A stretch of 25,543 nucleotides of DNA from JBGPLH01 sp041486365 [NCBI: Thermodesulfobacteriota bacterium]. Its GTDB lineage: Bacteria; JAUYMQ01. Numbering within the stretch: the first letter of the stretch is position 1; each line of letters starts with the position of its first letter. The notes under the pieces are model-generated. The model worked only from the letters and a program-made list of their open reading frames with translations. It did no database searches and was not told where the DNA came from. Shown here in pieces: positions 8,683 to 15,834 of the stretch. Position numbers and translations under genes: made by a program. Location: NCBI GenBank assembly GCA_041486365.1, contig JBGPLH010000002.1, positions 1 through 25,543 of the forward strand. The letters run 5' to 3'.

Positions 8683-8688
8683 GGTATA
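8683..8688 (-). promoter_or_regulatory. Candidate -10 box for the peroxiredoxin gene
   Basis: On the minus strand TATACC lies 25-31 nt upstream of the start codon, in an otherwise very GC-rich gap. No good -35 is seen. It gives a short leader just long enough to carry the AGGAGG. Confidence 0.35.
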
Positions 8689-8789
8689 CGGCGGGGCTCG
8701 CGGGAAGAGGGCCGGCCGGGCGCGAGGATCGCGCCCGTCGCGGGGCGGGGAGGCCCGCCGCGAGAGACCGGCGGGCAGGGGAGGGGAGC

Positions 8790-8957
8790 CTACTCGTCGG
8801 TGTCGAAATCCTCGTCGAGCTCGTCCTCCTCATCGAAATCCTCGTCGTCCACGTCCGGCTCGATGTCCTCGCTCGAGCAGAAGGGGCACGACTGGAAGTC
8901 GCCCTCTCCCTCCTCGAGATAGAATTTCTTGTGACAGTAGAGGCAGTAGTAGTTCAT
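8790..8957 (-). CDS. Small zinc-ribbon protein with acidic tail (55 aa)
   Basis: The 55 residues begin MNYYCLYCHKKFYLEEG, with Cys pairs at 5/8 (CLYC) and 24/27 (CPFC), the spacing of a one-ribbon zinc site. From residue 30 to the end almost every residue is Asp or Glu, with interspersed Phe (for example DEDFDEEDELDEDF). I do not recognise a named family. The acidic, Phe-studded tail looks like a DNA mimic or a peptide that docks on a basic protein, which is inference only. Third codon positions follow the GC-rich usage of neighbours and the two Cys pairs are intact, so it is very likely real despite its size. No strong Shine-Dalgarno is visible. A good promoter lies about 110 nt upstream. 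The peroxiredoxin gene follows on the same strand. Confidence 0.75.
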   Translation of the reverse strand: MNYYCLYCHKKFYLEEGEGDFQSCPFCSSEDIEPDVDDEDFDEEDELDEDFDTDE

Positions 8958-9065
8958 GGGATCGCCCGACAGGACCGTGAAAGCTCCGGAGCGGGGCGCG
9001 CCGGTGGTCCCGTGCGAAGACGGGGCCGACCCTGTCCAGACAAAGTCCCCGACCGGTCCGGGGCC

Positions 9066-9095
9066 ATCCTAGGGCGTGCGCGGGGGCGATGTCAA
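9066..9095 (-). promoter_or_regulatory. Promoter for the zinc-ribbon gene
   Basis: On the minus strand: TTGACA (complement of 9090-9095), 18 nt, TAGGAT (complement of 9066-9071). The predicted transcript starts about 100 nt upstream of the zinc-ribbon ATG. Confidence 0.55.
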
Positions 9096-9361
9096 CGAAT
9101 CGCCCGTGACGCGGCTCCGTCGCACGCGTGTCCTCGCGATGGAGGAGAGCCGGGCCATCACCGGCGCGCCGGTCCCCGCGCCGAAGCGATCGCCTGCGGC
9201 TCGGGGAGAGAGTGGGATACCCCGTCGACTTGCGTCGCCTCACCCCCGGCGGCGTGGCTTGCATGATCGAGCCCGAGGTCATCGCGACGGCGCCCTTTCG
9301 GCCGCGCGACCGCCGGGCGCCGTCCCCCGGATCCCGCACCCGCGATCCCCGGCACTTCAGG

Positions 9362-9390
9362 TTGACACCCCCCTCCATGCGGGCCATACT
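9362..9390 (+). promoter_or_regulatory. Strong sigma-70-like promoter for the sec leader/secDF operon
   Basis: TTGACA at 9362-9367, a 17-nt spacer and CATACT at 9385-9390, close to consensus in sequence and spacing. The start of transcription would be near 9397, just before GAGGAG at 9402-9407 and the ATG at 9419. Confidence 0.7.
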
Positions 9391-9418
9391 CCGGCCCTCC
9401 CGAGGAGACTCTAACCGG

Positions 9419-9817
9419 ATGAACCGTCGGACAAATTTCCTCTTCATGCGCCGTCTTGGGCTGTTCCTGGCGGCGCTGGGCGTGCTGGTTGGGTTCGGCG
9501 GCCCCTGGTCCCCAGTCGACTCCTGGGCGGCACGGTCCGACGGCGCTGGCGCGGACCCATCCCAGGTCCTTCTGCTCCCCGCCAGGTCGCCCGGACCAGA
9601 CCCCGGTCCCGTCCTTCTCAGCCAGGCAGGTCCCGCGGTCCCCGACGGGCTCACGGTCCTTTCCCCCCACGACACCCCCGTTTCCCTCATCTCGCTTTCC
9701 GTCCCGCCACCGGACGCGTCGCCGACCGGCTCGGCCCGCAGGGCCGCGGTGGCATGGAAGGCGTCCGTTCTGAACCGCATCCGACTCGAAGCGCACGCGC
9801 CTCCGACCCTTCTCTGA
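9419..9817 (+). CDS. Exported leader protein upstream of secDF; candidate Sec-monitoring arrest peptide (HAPP motif)
   Basis: This 132-residue protein has no recognisable domain. It starts with a signal peptide: basic n-region (MNRRTNFLFMRR), hydrophobic core LGLFLAALGVLVGFGG (13-28), and a likely cleavage site near DSWA-A (34-38). The middle is a Pro/Ser-rich, apparently unfolded linker. The C-terminus reads NRIRLEAHAPPTLL, with HAPP at residues 126-129, three residues before the stop. Known Sec-monitoring arrest peptides (SecM, VemP, MifM and the actinobacterial/proteobacterial Apd/Apc proteins) share this plan: export signal, disordered body, arrest motif near the end, location just before sec genes. 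The Apd/Apc group arrests at RAPP or RAPG, very close to HAPP. The next gene, 188 nt on, is secDF. GAGGAG at 9402-9407 and the promoter support the start. The function is inferred, not proven; an ordinary exported protein remains possible. Confidence 0.7.
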   Translation: MNRRTNFLFMRRLGLFLAALGVLVGFGGPWSPVDSWAARSDGAGADPSQVLLLPARSPGPDPGPVLLSQAGPAVPDGLTVLSPHDTPVSLISLSVPPPDASPTGSARRAAVAWKASVLNRIRLEAHAPPTLL

Positions 9818-10005
9818 GCGGCGCGCGCCCAGGCCCCTCCGCGCCGTCCTGACTCGGGACGGCCGAAGCCCCCCCCAGGAAAACGTCCCGGGAGTGCCCG
9901 CGCGCGCGGGATCCCGGGCGGACATCCGGCGTTCCGGAGTCCGCGCCCGGCCCCGGCGCCGCAGGCCGTGGAACGCCCCTTTCAGACTCTGCGGGAGATC
10001 CCAAG
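9818..10005 (+). promoter_or_regulatory. Structured intercistronic region before secDF, possible arrest-controlled leader
   Basis: These 188 bases contain no gene and are highly self-complementary. The secDF ribosome-binding site (GGGAG, 9993-9997) can be covered in two ways visible by eye. GGGATCCCG (9908-9916) can pair with 9992-10002 with a two-base bulge. UCUCU (9811-9815), at the leader gene's last codons, can pair with GGAGA (9994-9998). The second would be broken by a ribosome halted at the HAPP codons. In such GC-rich RNA, short pairings arise by chance, so this is suggestive only. Confidence 0.35.
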
Positions 10006-12645
10006 ATGCTGAAGTCGATTCGCTGGCGGTATACCGCGCTCGCGCTGCTCACGGCGCTCTCGCTCGTGTACCTCTCGCCGTCCCTCTTCGCGAATCTGCC
10101 CGAGCCGCTTCGAAAGCTCGTGGGGGAGAAGGGCCTGAACCTCGGCCTCGACCTGCGCGGCGGAATCCACCTCGTGCTCGAGGTGGATCTTCCCAAGGCC
10201 GTGGACAACGCGCTCGTTGAGCTGCGCCCCGACATGTCGAAAGCGCTGGAGCAGGCGGGGTTGAAGCCGCTCAAGGTGGAGGGGCCGGATGGCGGCCGTC
10301 TCACCTTCGTGTTCCCGGAGGGGGCGGACACGCGCAAGGCCACCGACACGCTCGGGCGCGTCTCGCCGGATCTGCGCACGGTGTCCACAACCACCGCCGG
10401 CGGCCAGGCGCGGGTCGTGATCGCCCTCAAGGCCGACGTGGTGCATGGCATCGAGTCGAACTCGATCGCGCAGGCCCTCGAGGTGATCCGCAACCGCGTG
10501 GATCTGTTCGGCGTGGCCGAGCCGCTCATCGTGCGGCAGGGGACGAACCAGATCGTCGTGCAGCTCCCGGGGATCAAGGACCCGCAGCGGGCCATCGATC
10601 TGATCGGACGCACGGCCCAGCTCGAGTTCAAGAAGGTGTCCGAGGCGAGCGTGGACACCGCGGGGCTCGTCGAGCAGGCCCGCCGCGATGGGAAGATCCC
10701 CGCGGGCGCCACGGGCGAGCAGATCACGAAGGCGCTGGCGGGCCAGATCCCGGAGGGGACGGAAGTCCTCCCCATCCGCGAGCGGGATCCCCAGACCGGC
10801 GTCACGACGACGACCTACATCCTGCTCGAGCAGCCGCTCCTGATGGCCGGATCGGCCGTGAAGGGGGCCCGGCTGTCCTTCGAGCCGAACACCGGGGAGG
10901 CCTACGTTCTCGTCGACTTCACGCCGGTGGGGGCCAGGACCTTCGACCAGATCACGGCGGCGAACGTGGGCAAGCGGCTCGCCATCGTCCTGGACGGGGT
11001 CGTGCAGTCGGCCCCGACGATCCAGGAGCGGATCTCCCGGGGCAAGGCGCAGATCACCGGCTCCTTCACGACCGACGAGGCCCATGACCTCGCGATCGTG
11101 CTCCGGGCGGGCGCTCTTCCGGCGCCGGTGAAGATCGTGCAGAACCTCATCGTGGGGCCGAGCCTGGGCCGTGACTCGATCCGGCAGGGCTGGATCAGCG
11201 GGCTCCTCGGCACGGCGCTCGTGGTCGGCTTCATGATCATCTACTACCGGCTGTCGGGCGTGATCGCGAACTTCGCGCTGTTCCTGAACGTGGTCTACCT
11301 GCTCGGCGCGCTCGCGATGTTCGGCGCGACGCTCACGCTCCCCGGAATCGCCGGCATCATCCTCGGGATCGGCATGGCGGTGGACTCGAACGTGCTGATC
11401 TTCGAGCGCATGCGGGAGGAGTTCGCCCTCGGGAAGACCGTGCGCGCCGGCGTGAACGCCGGCTACGAGAAGGCGTTCTGGACCATCGTCGATTCGCACG
11501 TGACGACCCTGATCACGGCCCTCGTCCTCTTCATGTTCGGCACGGGGCCCATCAAGGGCTTCGCCGTCACGCTGTCGATCGGCGTGGTCTTCAACCTCTT
11601 CACCTCGCTCGTCGGCACGCGCGTCGTGTACGACTATCTGCACACGAAGGGCCTGCCGCGGGCCCTGCGCTTCGGTCAGATCCTCGGCAAGACGAACATC
11701 GACTTCATCGGCCTGCGCCGCTATGCGTTCCTGGCCACCGGGCTCCTCATGCTCCTGGGCGCGCTGGCCTTCGTGCAGATCGAGCGGGGCCGGGCGAACC
11801 TCGGGATAGACTTCGCGGGCGGCACGCTCGTGCAGATGAAGTTCGACAAGCCCGTGAAGACCGAGACGGCCCGCCGCGCGCTGTTCGATCGTGGGATCCG
11901 GGACGCCGAGCTACAGATGATCGAGTCGGAGAACATCCTGATCGTGCGCGTGAAGCGCAGCGAGGAATCGGGCGCGGGCGTCCTGGCGAACCGGATCGTG
12001 GACACGCTCCGGAGCGCGCTCCCCGGGAACCCCCCGGCGGTGCAGTCCAAGACGGAGATAGGCCCCACGATCGGCGCGAAGCTCAAGACGGACGCGGTCA
12101 AGGCGGTGCTCTTCTCCCTGATTGCGATCATCGTCTACCTCGCCTTCCGCTTCGACCTCGCCTTCGGCGTGGCCGCGGCCATCGCCACGCTCCACGACGT
12201 GCTCGCGGTGCTGGGGATCTTCTACCTGCTGAACAAGGAGATCACGCTCCTCGTGGTCACGGCGCTCCTGACGCTGGCGGGTTACAGCCTCACCGATACG
12301 GTCGTGGTGTTCGACCGGATCCGGGAGAACCTGCGCAAGATGAAGCGGGCGGACCTGGGCGAGGTGATCAACGCGAGCGTGAACGAGGTGCTGAGCCGCA
12401 CCATCGTGACATCCTTCACGGTCTTCCTGGTGCTGCTCGCGCTCTTCTTCTTCGGCGGGGTCGTGATCCACGATTTCGCCTTCGCGCTCCTGGTCGGCGT
12501 GATCGTGGGGGTGTATTCCTCCGTCTTCGTCGCCAGCCCGATCCTGTACGCCTGGCGCTCGCGGGCCCCGAAGCCGCTGGCACAGGAGGGCGGCGGATCG
12601 GATCGCCGGCGCAATCGGGCAAACCAGCAGCGGGCCCGAGGGTAG
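10006..12645 (+). CDS. secDF: Fused protein translocase subunit SecDF
   Basis: This 879-residue fusion of SecD (about 1-555) and SecF (about 560-879) uses the proton-motive force to pull exported proteins out of SecYEG on the periplasmic side. Visible motifs are TM1 (5-28), the SecD D1 motif GLNLGLDLRGGIHLVLEVD (near 44-62), a large periplasmic domain to about 385, and the D4 motif GMAVDSNVLIFERMREE near 452-468 with the conserved Asp of the proton path. SecF starts with FIGLRRYAF and has GIDFAGGTLVQ near 600 and GYSLTDTVVVFDRIREN near 758. The tail is short and basic. The gene follows a candidate arrest leader; no yajC precedes it. The start has GGGAG at 9993-9997, 8 nt before the ATG. An RND exporter gene follows 28 nt after its stop. 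Confidence 0.97.
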   Translation: MLKSIRWRYTALALLTALSLVYLSPSLFANLPEPLRKLVGEKGLNLGLDLRGGIHLVLEVDLPKAVDNALVELRPDMSKALEQAGLKPLKVEGPDGGRLTFVFPEGADTRKATDTLGRVSPDLRTVSTTTAGGQARVVIALKADVVHGIESNSIAQALEVIRNRVDLFGVAEPLIVRQGTNQIVVQLPGIKDPQRAIDLIGRTAQLEFKKVSEASVDTAGLVEQARRDGKIPAGATGEQITKALAGQIPEGTEVLPIRERDPQTGVTTTTYILLEQPLLMAGSAVKGARLSFEPNTGEAYVLVDFTPVGARTFDQITAANVGKRLAIVLDGVVQSAPTIQERISRGKAQITGSFTTDEAHDLAIVLRAGALPAPVKIVQNLIVGPSLGRDSIRQGWISGLLGTALVVGFMIIYYRLSGVIANFALFLNVVYLLGALAMFGATLTLPGIAGIILGIGMAVDSNVLIFERMREEFALGKTVRAGVNAGYEKAFWTIVDSHVTTLITALVLFMFGTGPIKGFAVTLSIGVVFNLFTSLVGTRVVYDYLHTKGLPRALRFGQILGKTNIDFIGLRRYAFLATGLLMLLGALAFVQIERGRANLGIDFAGGTLVQMKFDKPVKTETARRALFDRGIRDAELQMIESENILIVRVKRSEESGAGVLANRIVDTLRSALPGNPPAVQSKTEIGPTIGAKLKTDAVKAVLFSLIAIIVYLAFRFDLAFGVAAAIATLHDVLAVLGIFYLLNKEITLLVVTALLTLAGYSLTDTVVVFDRIRENLRKMKRADLGEVINASVNEVLSRTIVTSFTVFLVLLALFFFGGVVIHDFAFALLVGVIVGVYSSVFVASPILYAWRSRAPKPLAQEGGGSDRRRNRANQQRARG

Positions 12646-12673
12646 GCGGCCGGACGGCGGGGCAGGGGGCTTC

Positions 12674-15193
12674 ATGCGCAGGGACTTCTACACATGGATC
12701 GCGGGCTGGATCTACCGGCACGACCTGGCGATCCTGGCCGTTGCGGTCGCGGTGTCGCTGGCGAGCGTGGTGGCGGTCCAGCGGCTGCCCGTGAAGACGG
12801 ACATCGCCGGCCTCCTCCCGAAGGATCAGCCGAGCGTCGTGGAGTTGCGCCGCGTCGTGCAGAAGCTCGGCGGCGTGGGACAGCTGCTCGTTCTCGTCAC
12901 CCCGCCCGACATCGCCTCCGGCGAGCACTTCGTGTCGGTGCTGGGACCCGTGCTGGCGAAGAACCCGATCATCAACAACGTCGACTACCGGCGCGACAAG
13001 TCATTCTTCGAGCGTTACCGCTTTCTCTTCGTCGATATCGGCGACCTGCGCGTGATCCGCGACCGTCTGTCCGCGAAAGTAACCGACATCAAGGAGAACC
13101 AGCTCCCCTTCGTGCTCCGCTCGATCCGCACGCCCGAGGGCAAGCCCCGGGTGGAGGTGATCCTGAAGCAGCGCAGGATGGCGCTGCCCGAGGGGGCCCT
13201 GCAAAAGCAGGTCGCGGAGCTGCGCGCCTCCTTCGACGACATCGAGAAGAAGTACAAGGGGACCCCGCACGACGAATTCTTCGCGAGCAAGGACCACAGG
13301 ACCTACATGATCGCCCTGTACCCCAAGGGGCAATCCACGGACGTCGGGTTCGCCCGGGACATGCTCGCGCGCGTGGACGCGGTGGTGAAGCGCGTGAACG
13401 AGGAGCAGTTCGGCGGGGCGATGAAGATCGAGTACGGAGGGACCTTCAAGACCGCCATCGACGACTACTCCACCGTGATGCACGACGTGGAGCGCGCCAC
13501 GATCATCACCGTGGTGGCCCTGGTGCTCCTGCTCACGCTCACCTTCCGGCAGCCGCTGATCGTCTTCCTGCTGGGGATCCCGCAGGTGATGGCGGTGCTG
13601 TGGACCTTCGCGCTGGCGTACCTGCTCGTCGGGAGCCTGAATGTCTTCACGGTGTTCCTCTTCAACATCCTCTTCGGCGTGGGGATCGAGTTCGGAATCC
13701 AGATGTACTCCCGCTACGCGGAGGAGCGCCGCGGCGGCACGCCGGTGGAGCAGAGCCTCGCCCGGGTGCTGGAGCACACCTGGTCGGCCTGCCTCACGGC
13801 CGCCACGGTGGCGGGATTCGCCTTCTTCTCGCTCACGATCACGAAGTTCAAGGGGTTCTCCGAGTTCGGCCTGATCTCGGGGATCGGGATCTTCCTCGCG
13901 CTTTTCGCGATGATCGTCGGGTTCTGCCCGCTGGCCGTGCGGCTGGAGAAGCTCGGGTGGCTGCGCGTGGCGCGGGGCGCCCGCCCCCTCCCGGCGCGGC
14001 CCGCGGCGACGCCCAGGATCGCGCGGGCGCTCCCCTACACGCGCCCCGTTCTGATCGCGAGCGCGGCGATCACGGCGCTCTGCCTCCTGGGCGCCACGCG
14101 GATCTCCTTCGACTACGATCTTTCGAAGCTCAAGGCCTCCAATCCCCACGCCCTGGCCCTCGAGCGCCGCATCGCGAGCGTCTTCAACCTCTCGCTCACG
14201 CCCGCGGCCGTCATCGCGCCGGACCGGGAGCGCCTCACCGAGGTCGTGGCCGCACTCCGGGCGCGGGCGAAGAGCCCGGGCGGGAGCACGATCGACACGG
14301 TCAGGTCCCTGGAGTCGGTGATCCCGCCGGACCAGGCCGCCAGGCTGCGCATGCTCGGGCAGATCCGCGCCCTCCTGGGCGACGATCTCTTCAAGCTGGC
14401 CTCCCCCGAACAGCGCCGCGAGATCGAATCCCTCCGGACGAGCATGAACCTGCAGCCGGTGCGCCCCGAGGACATTCCGCCCGATCTCCGGTGGAAGTTC
14501 CAGGGATTCCGGACGCCCGAGGGGTACCTCGCCTACGTGTACCCGCGGGTGAGCATGGACCGCGGAGAGTCGGTGATCGCCTTCTCGAAGGATGTGAGCA
14601 CGATCCCGACCTCCTCCGGGACGCTGCGCGCGACGAGCCCCCAGCTCATCATCGGCGACATGATCCAGCTCATGATCCGGGACGGGAAGCTGGCCATCCT
14701 GCTCACCTTCCTCGCGATATTCGTCGTGCTGCTGATCGACTTTCGCAGCCTCCGGCACACGGTGATACTCATCCTGCCGGTGACCGTGGGGATGATCGTG
14801 CTGCTCGGGATCATGGCGGTGTTCAGGGTCCGCTTCGACTTCTACAACATGATCGCGCTTCCCACGATCCTCGGCCTGGGTATCGACAACGCGATCTACC
14901 TCTACCATCGCTACCTCGAGGAAGGCCCCGGTCGGCTGCGCGTCGTGATCCGCGAGACCGGGCGCGCCGTGGTCATCACGGCCTCGGCGATGATCATCGG
15001 GTTCTCCGGGCTGCTGTTCGCGGTCCATCCCGGCCTGAAGTCCATCGGCACGCTCGCGGTCATGGGGATCCTCACCGTGCTGTTCTCGCTTCTCACGTTC
15101 TTCCCCGCCTTCCTCCAGCTACTCGAATCGCGCCGCCGGGTCGCTCTGCCCCTGGCCGAGCGCGGGCCCGAGGACATCCGCCAGCACGGCTAG
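12674..15193 (+). CDS. RND/MMPL-family exporter
   Basis: This 839-residue protein has the two-fold RND plan: one N-terminal TM (near 18-36), a periplasmic loop (about 40-265), a five-helix bundle (about 270-425), then the same again (TM near 460, loop about 480-670, bundle about 675-825). The TM4-type motifs are GVGIEFGIQMYSRY near 334 and GLGIDNAIYLYHRY near 733. The Asp is kept in the second and replaced by Glu in the first. It fits MMPL/HpnN-like exporters, which move lipids or hydrophobic molecules from the inner membrane. No hopanoid genes are near, so HpnN is not claimed. No membrane-fusion or outer-membrane partner adjoins. The 28-nt gap to secDF suggests cotranscription. Confidence 0.85.
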   Translation: MRRDFYTWIAGWIYRHDLAILAVAVAVSLASVVAVQRLPVKTDIAGLLPKDQPSVVELRRVVQKLGGVGQLLVLVTPPDIASGEHFVSVLGPVLAKNPIINNVDYRRDKSFFERYRFLFVDIGDLRVIRDRLSAKVTDIKENQLPFVLRSIRTPEGKPRVEVILKQRRMALPEGALQKQVAELRASFDDIEKKYKGTPHDEFFASKDHRTYMIALYPKGQSTDVGFARDMLARVDAVVKRVNEEQFGGAMKIEYGGTFKTAIDDYSTVMHDVERATIITVVALVLLLTLTFRQPLIVFLLGIPQVMAVLWTFALAYLLVGSLNVFTVFLFNILFGVGIEFGIQMYSRYAEERRGGTPVEQSLARVLEHTWSACLTAATVAGFAFFSLTITKFKGFSEFGLISGIGIFLALFAMIVGFCPLAVRLEKLGWLRVARGARPLPARPAATPRIARALPYTRPVLIASAAITALCLLGATRISFDYDLSKLKASNPHALALERRIASVFNLSLTPAAVIAPDRERLTEVVAALRARAKSPGGSTIDTVRSLESVIPPDQAARLRMLGQIRALLGDDLFKLASPEQRREIESLRTSMNLQPVRPEDIPPDLRWKFQGFRTPEGYLAYVYPRVSMDRGESVIAFSKDVSTIPTSSGTLRATSPQLIIGDMIQLMIRDGKLAILLTFLAIFVVLLIDFRSLRHTVILILPVTVGMIVLLGIMAVFRVRFDFYNMIALPTILGLGIDNAIYLYHRYLEEGPGRLRVVIRETGRAVVITASAMIIGFSGLLFAVHPGLKSIGTLAVMGILTVLFSLLTFFPAFLQLLESRRRVALPLAERGPEDIRQHG

Positions 15194-15216
15194 CCCGCCC
15201 GCGTGCCCGGCCTGTC

Positions 15217-15244
15217 TTGACTTCGACTCCTTCGCGGTTACGAT
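15217..15244 (+). promoter_or_regulatory. Promoter of the acylphosphatase-sppA operon
   Basis: TTGACT at 15217-15222, a 16-nt spacer and TACGAT at 15239-15244, 24-65 nt upstream of the first start codon of the operon. Confidence 0.6.
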
Positions 15245-15280
15245 GAAAAGGGACGCGGCCGCTCTGACACGGAGGGATCC

Positions 15281-15469
15281 ATGACCGCATCGAACACCGG
15301 GAAGACCGAGGGGGGCGGCGCGCGGGCGGAGGCCCAAGGGTTCTGGGCGAAGCACCAGAGCGACGTGCTCCTGGCGCTGCTCTTCCTCTACGTGATCCTG
15401 CTGGGGATCGGCACGGCAGCGGAGCTGTTCCACATCGACTCGATCCTGCGGTGGCCGATCTACCGCTGA
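15281..15469 (+). CDS. Small single-pass membrane protein (62 aa)
   Basis: The N-terminal 28 residues are polar and rich in Gly, Ala, Lys and Glu. Residues 29-47 (VLLALLFLYVILLGIGTAA) form one strong transmembrane helix, and a short C-terminal tail (ELFHIDSILRWPIYR) ends with aromatic and basic residues. I recognise no family. GGAGGG lies 6 nt before the ATG and a promoter lies just upstream. The stop is two bases before the acylphosphatase ATG, so the two are probably translated in coupling. It may be an assembly or anchoring subunit for the membrane-associated proteases of the operon, which is inference. Confidence 0.75.
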   Translation: MTASNTGKTEGGGARAEAQGFWAKHQSDVLLALLFLYVILLGIGTAAELFHIDSILRWPIYR

Positions 15470-15471
15470 CG

Positions 15472-15750
15472 ATGGCCCTCACGCGCGCGCACGTTGTCGT
15501 CTCGGGCCGGGTGCAGGGGGTCTGGTTCCGCGGAAGCGCCCAGGCCGAGGCCCGCGCGCGGGGGGTGACCGGATGGATCCGGAACCGCCCCGACGAAACC
15601 GTGGAGGCCGTCCTGGAAGGGGACGATCCGGACGTCCGGGCGGTCGTCGACTGGTGCCGCCGGGGGCCGCCGGGGGCCCGCGTGGACGGCGTCGAGATCA
15701 CCTGGCTTCCCTGGCGCGGAGAGTTCGAGGGAATCCGGATCCTGCGATGA
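15472..15750 (+). CDS. acyP: Acylphosphatase
   Basis: This 92-residue acylphosphatase hydrolyses carboxyl-phosphate bonds such as those of acetyl phosphate or carbamoyl phosphate. The phosphate-binding signature SGRVQGVWFRGSA (11-23) carries the catalytic Arg20, and GWIRNRPDETVEAVLEG holds Asn38, which orients the water. Length is typical (90-95). The start is chosen because it lies two bases after the previous stop and directly before the family N-terminus; an in-frame ATG at 15451 would add seven unlike residues. It sits in the second position of an operon otherwise made of membrane or envelope proteins, an unusual setting. Confidence 0.93.
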   Translation: MALTRAHVVVSGRVQGVWFRGSAQAEARARGVTGWIRNRPDETVEAVLEGDDPDVRAVVDWCRRGPPGARVDGVEITWLPWRGEFEGIRILR

Positions 15751-15834
15751 GCCCGCGCGGGAGGAAGCGGGAGAATAGCCGCACCCGCGGCGCGTCACGC
15801 ACCGCCCCGGGCCCTCCAACCGCAGGAGCACCGC

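Larger units (their letters stand above)
8958..9418. other. Intergenic region between divergent genes
   Basis: These 461 bases lie between the minus-strand zinc-ribbon gene and the plus-strand sec leader gene. Besides a minus-strand promoter (9066-9095) and a plus-strand promoter (9362-9390), I see nothing supportable. The open plus-strand frame running into the leader gene from 9128 lacks recognisable protein character and lies upstream of the promoter. Confidence 0.5.

Noticed and set aside
9128-9418. Upstream extension of the sec leader gene to 9128
   Set aside because: The promoter (9362-9390) and GAGGAG (9402-9407) lie inside the extension, and the signal peptide starts at 9419.
9900-9907. 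Alternating CG run as possible Z-DNA signal
   Set aside because: Such short CG runs are expected in DNA this rich in G and C and have no support beyond composition.
12674-15193. Naming the RND exporter HpnN
   Set aside because: The fold and motifs fit MMPL/HpnN-like proteins, but no hopanoid or squalene genes are in the window and no HpnN-specific motif could be verified.
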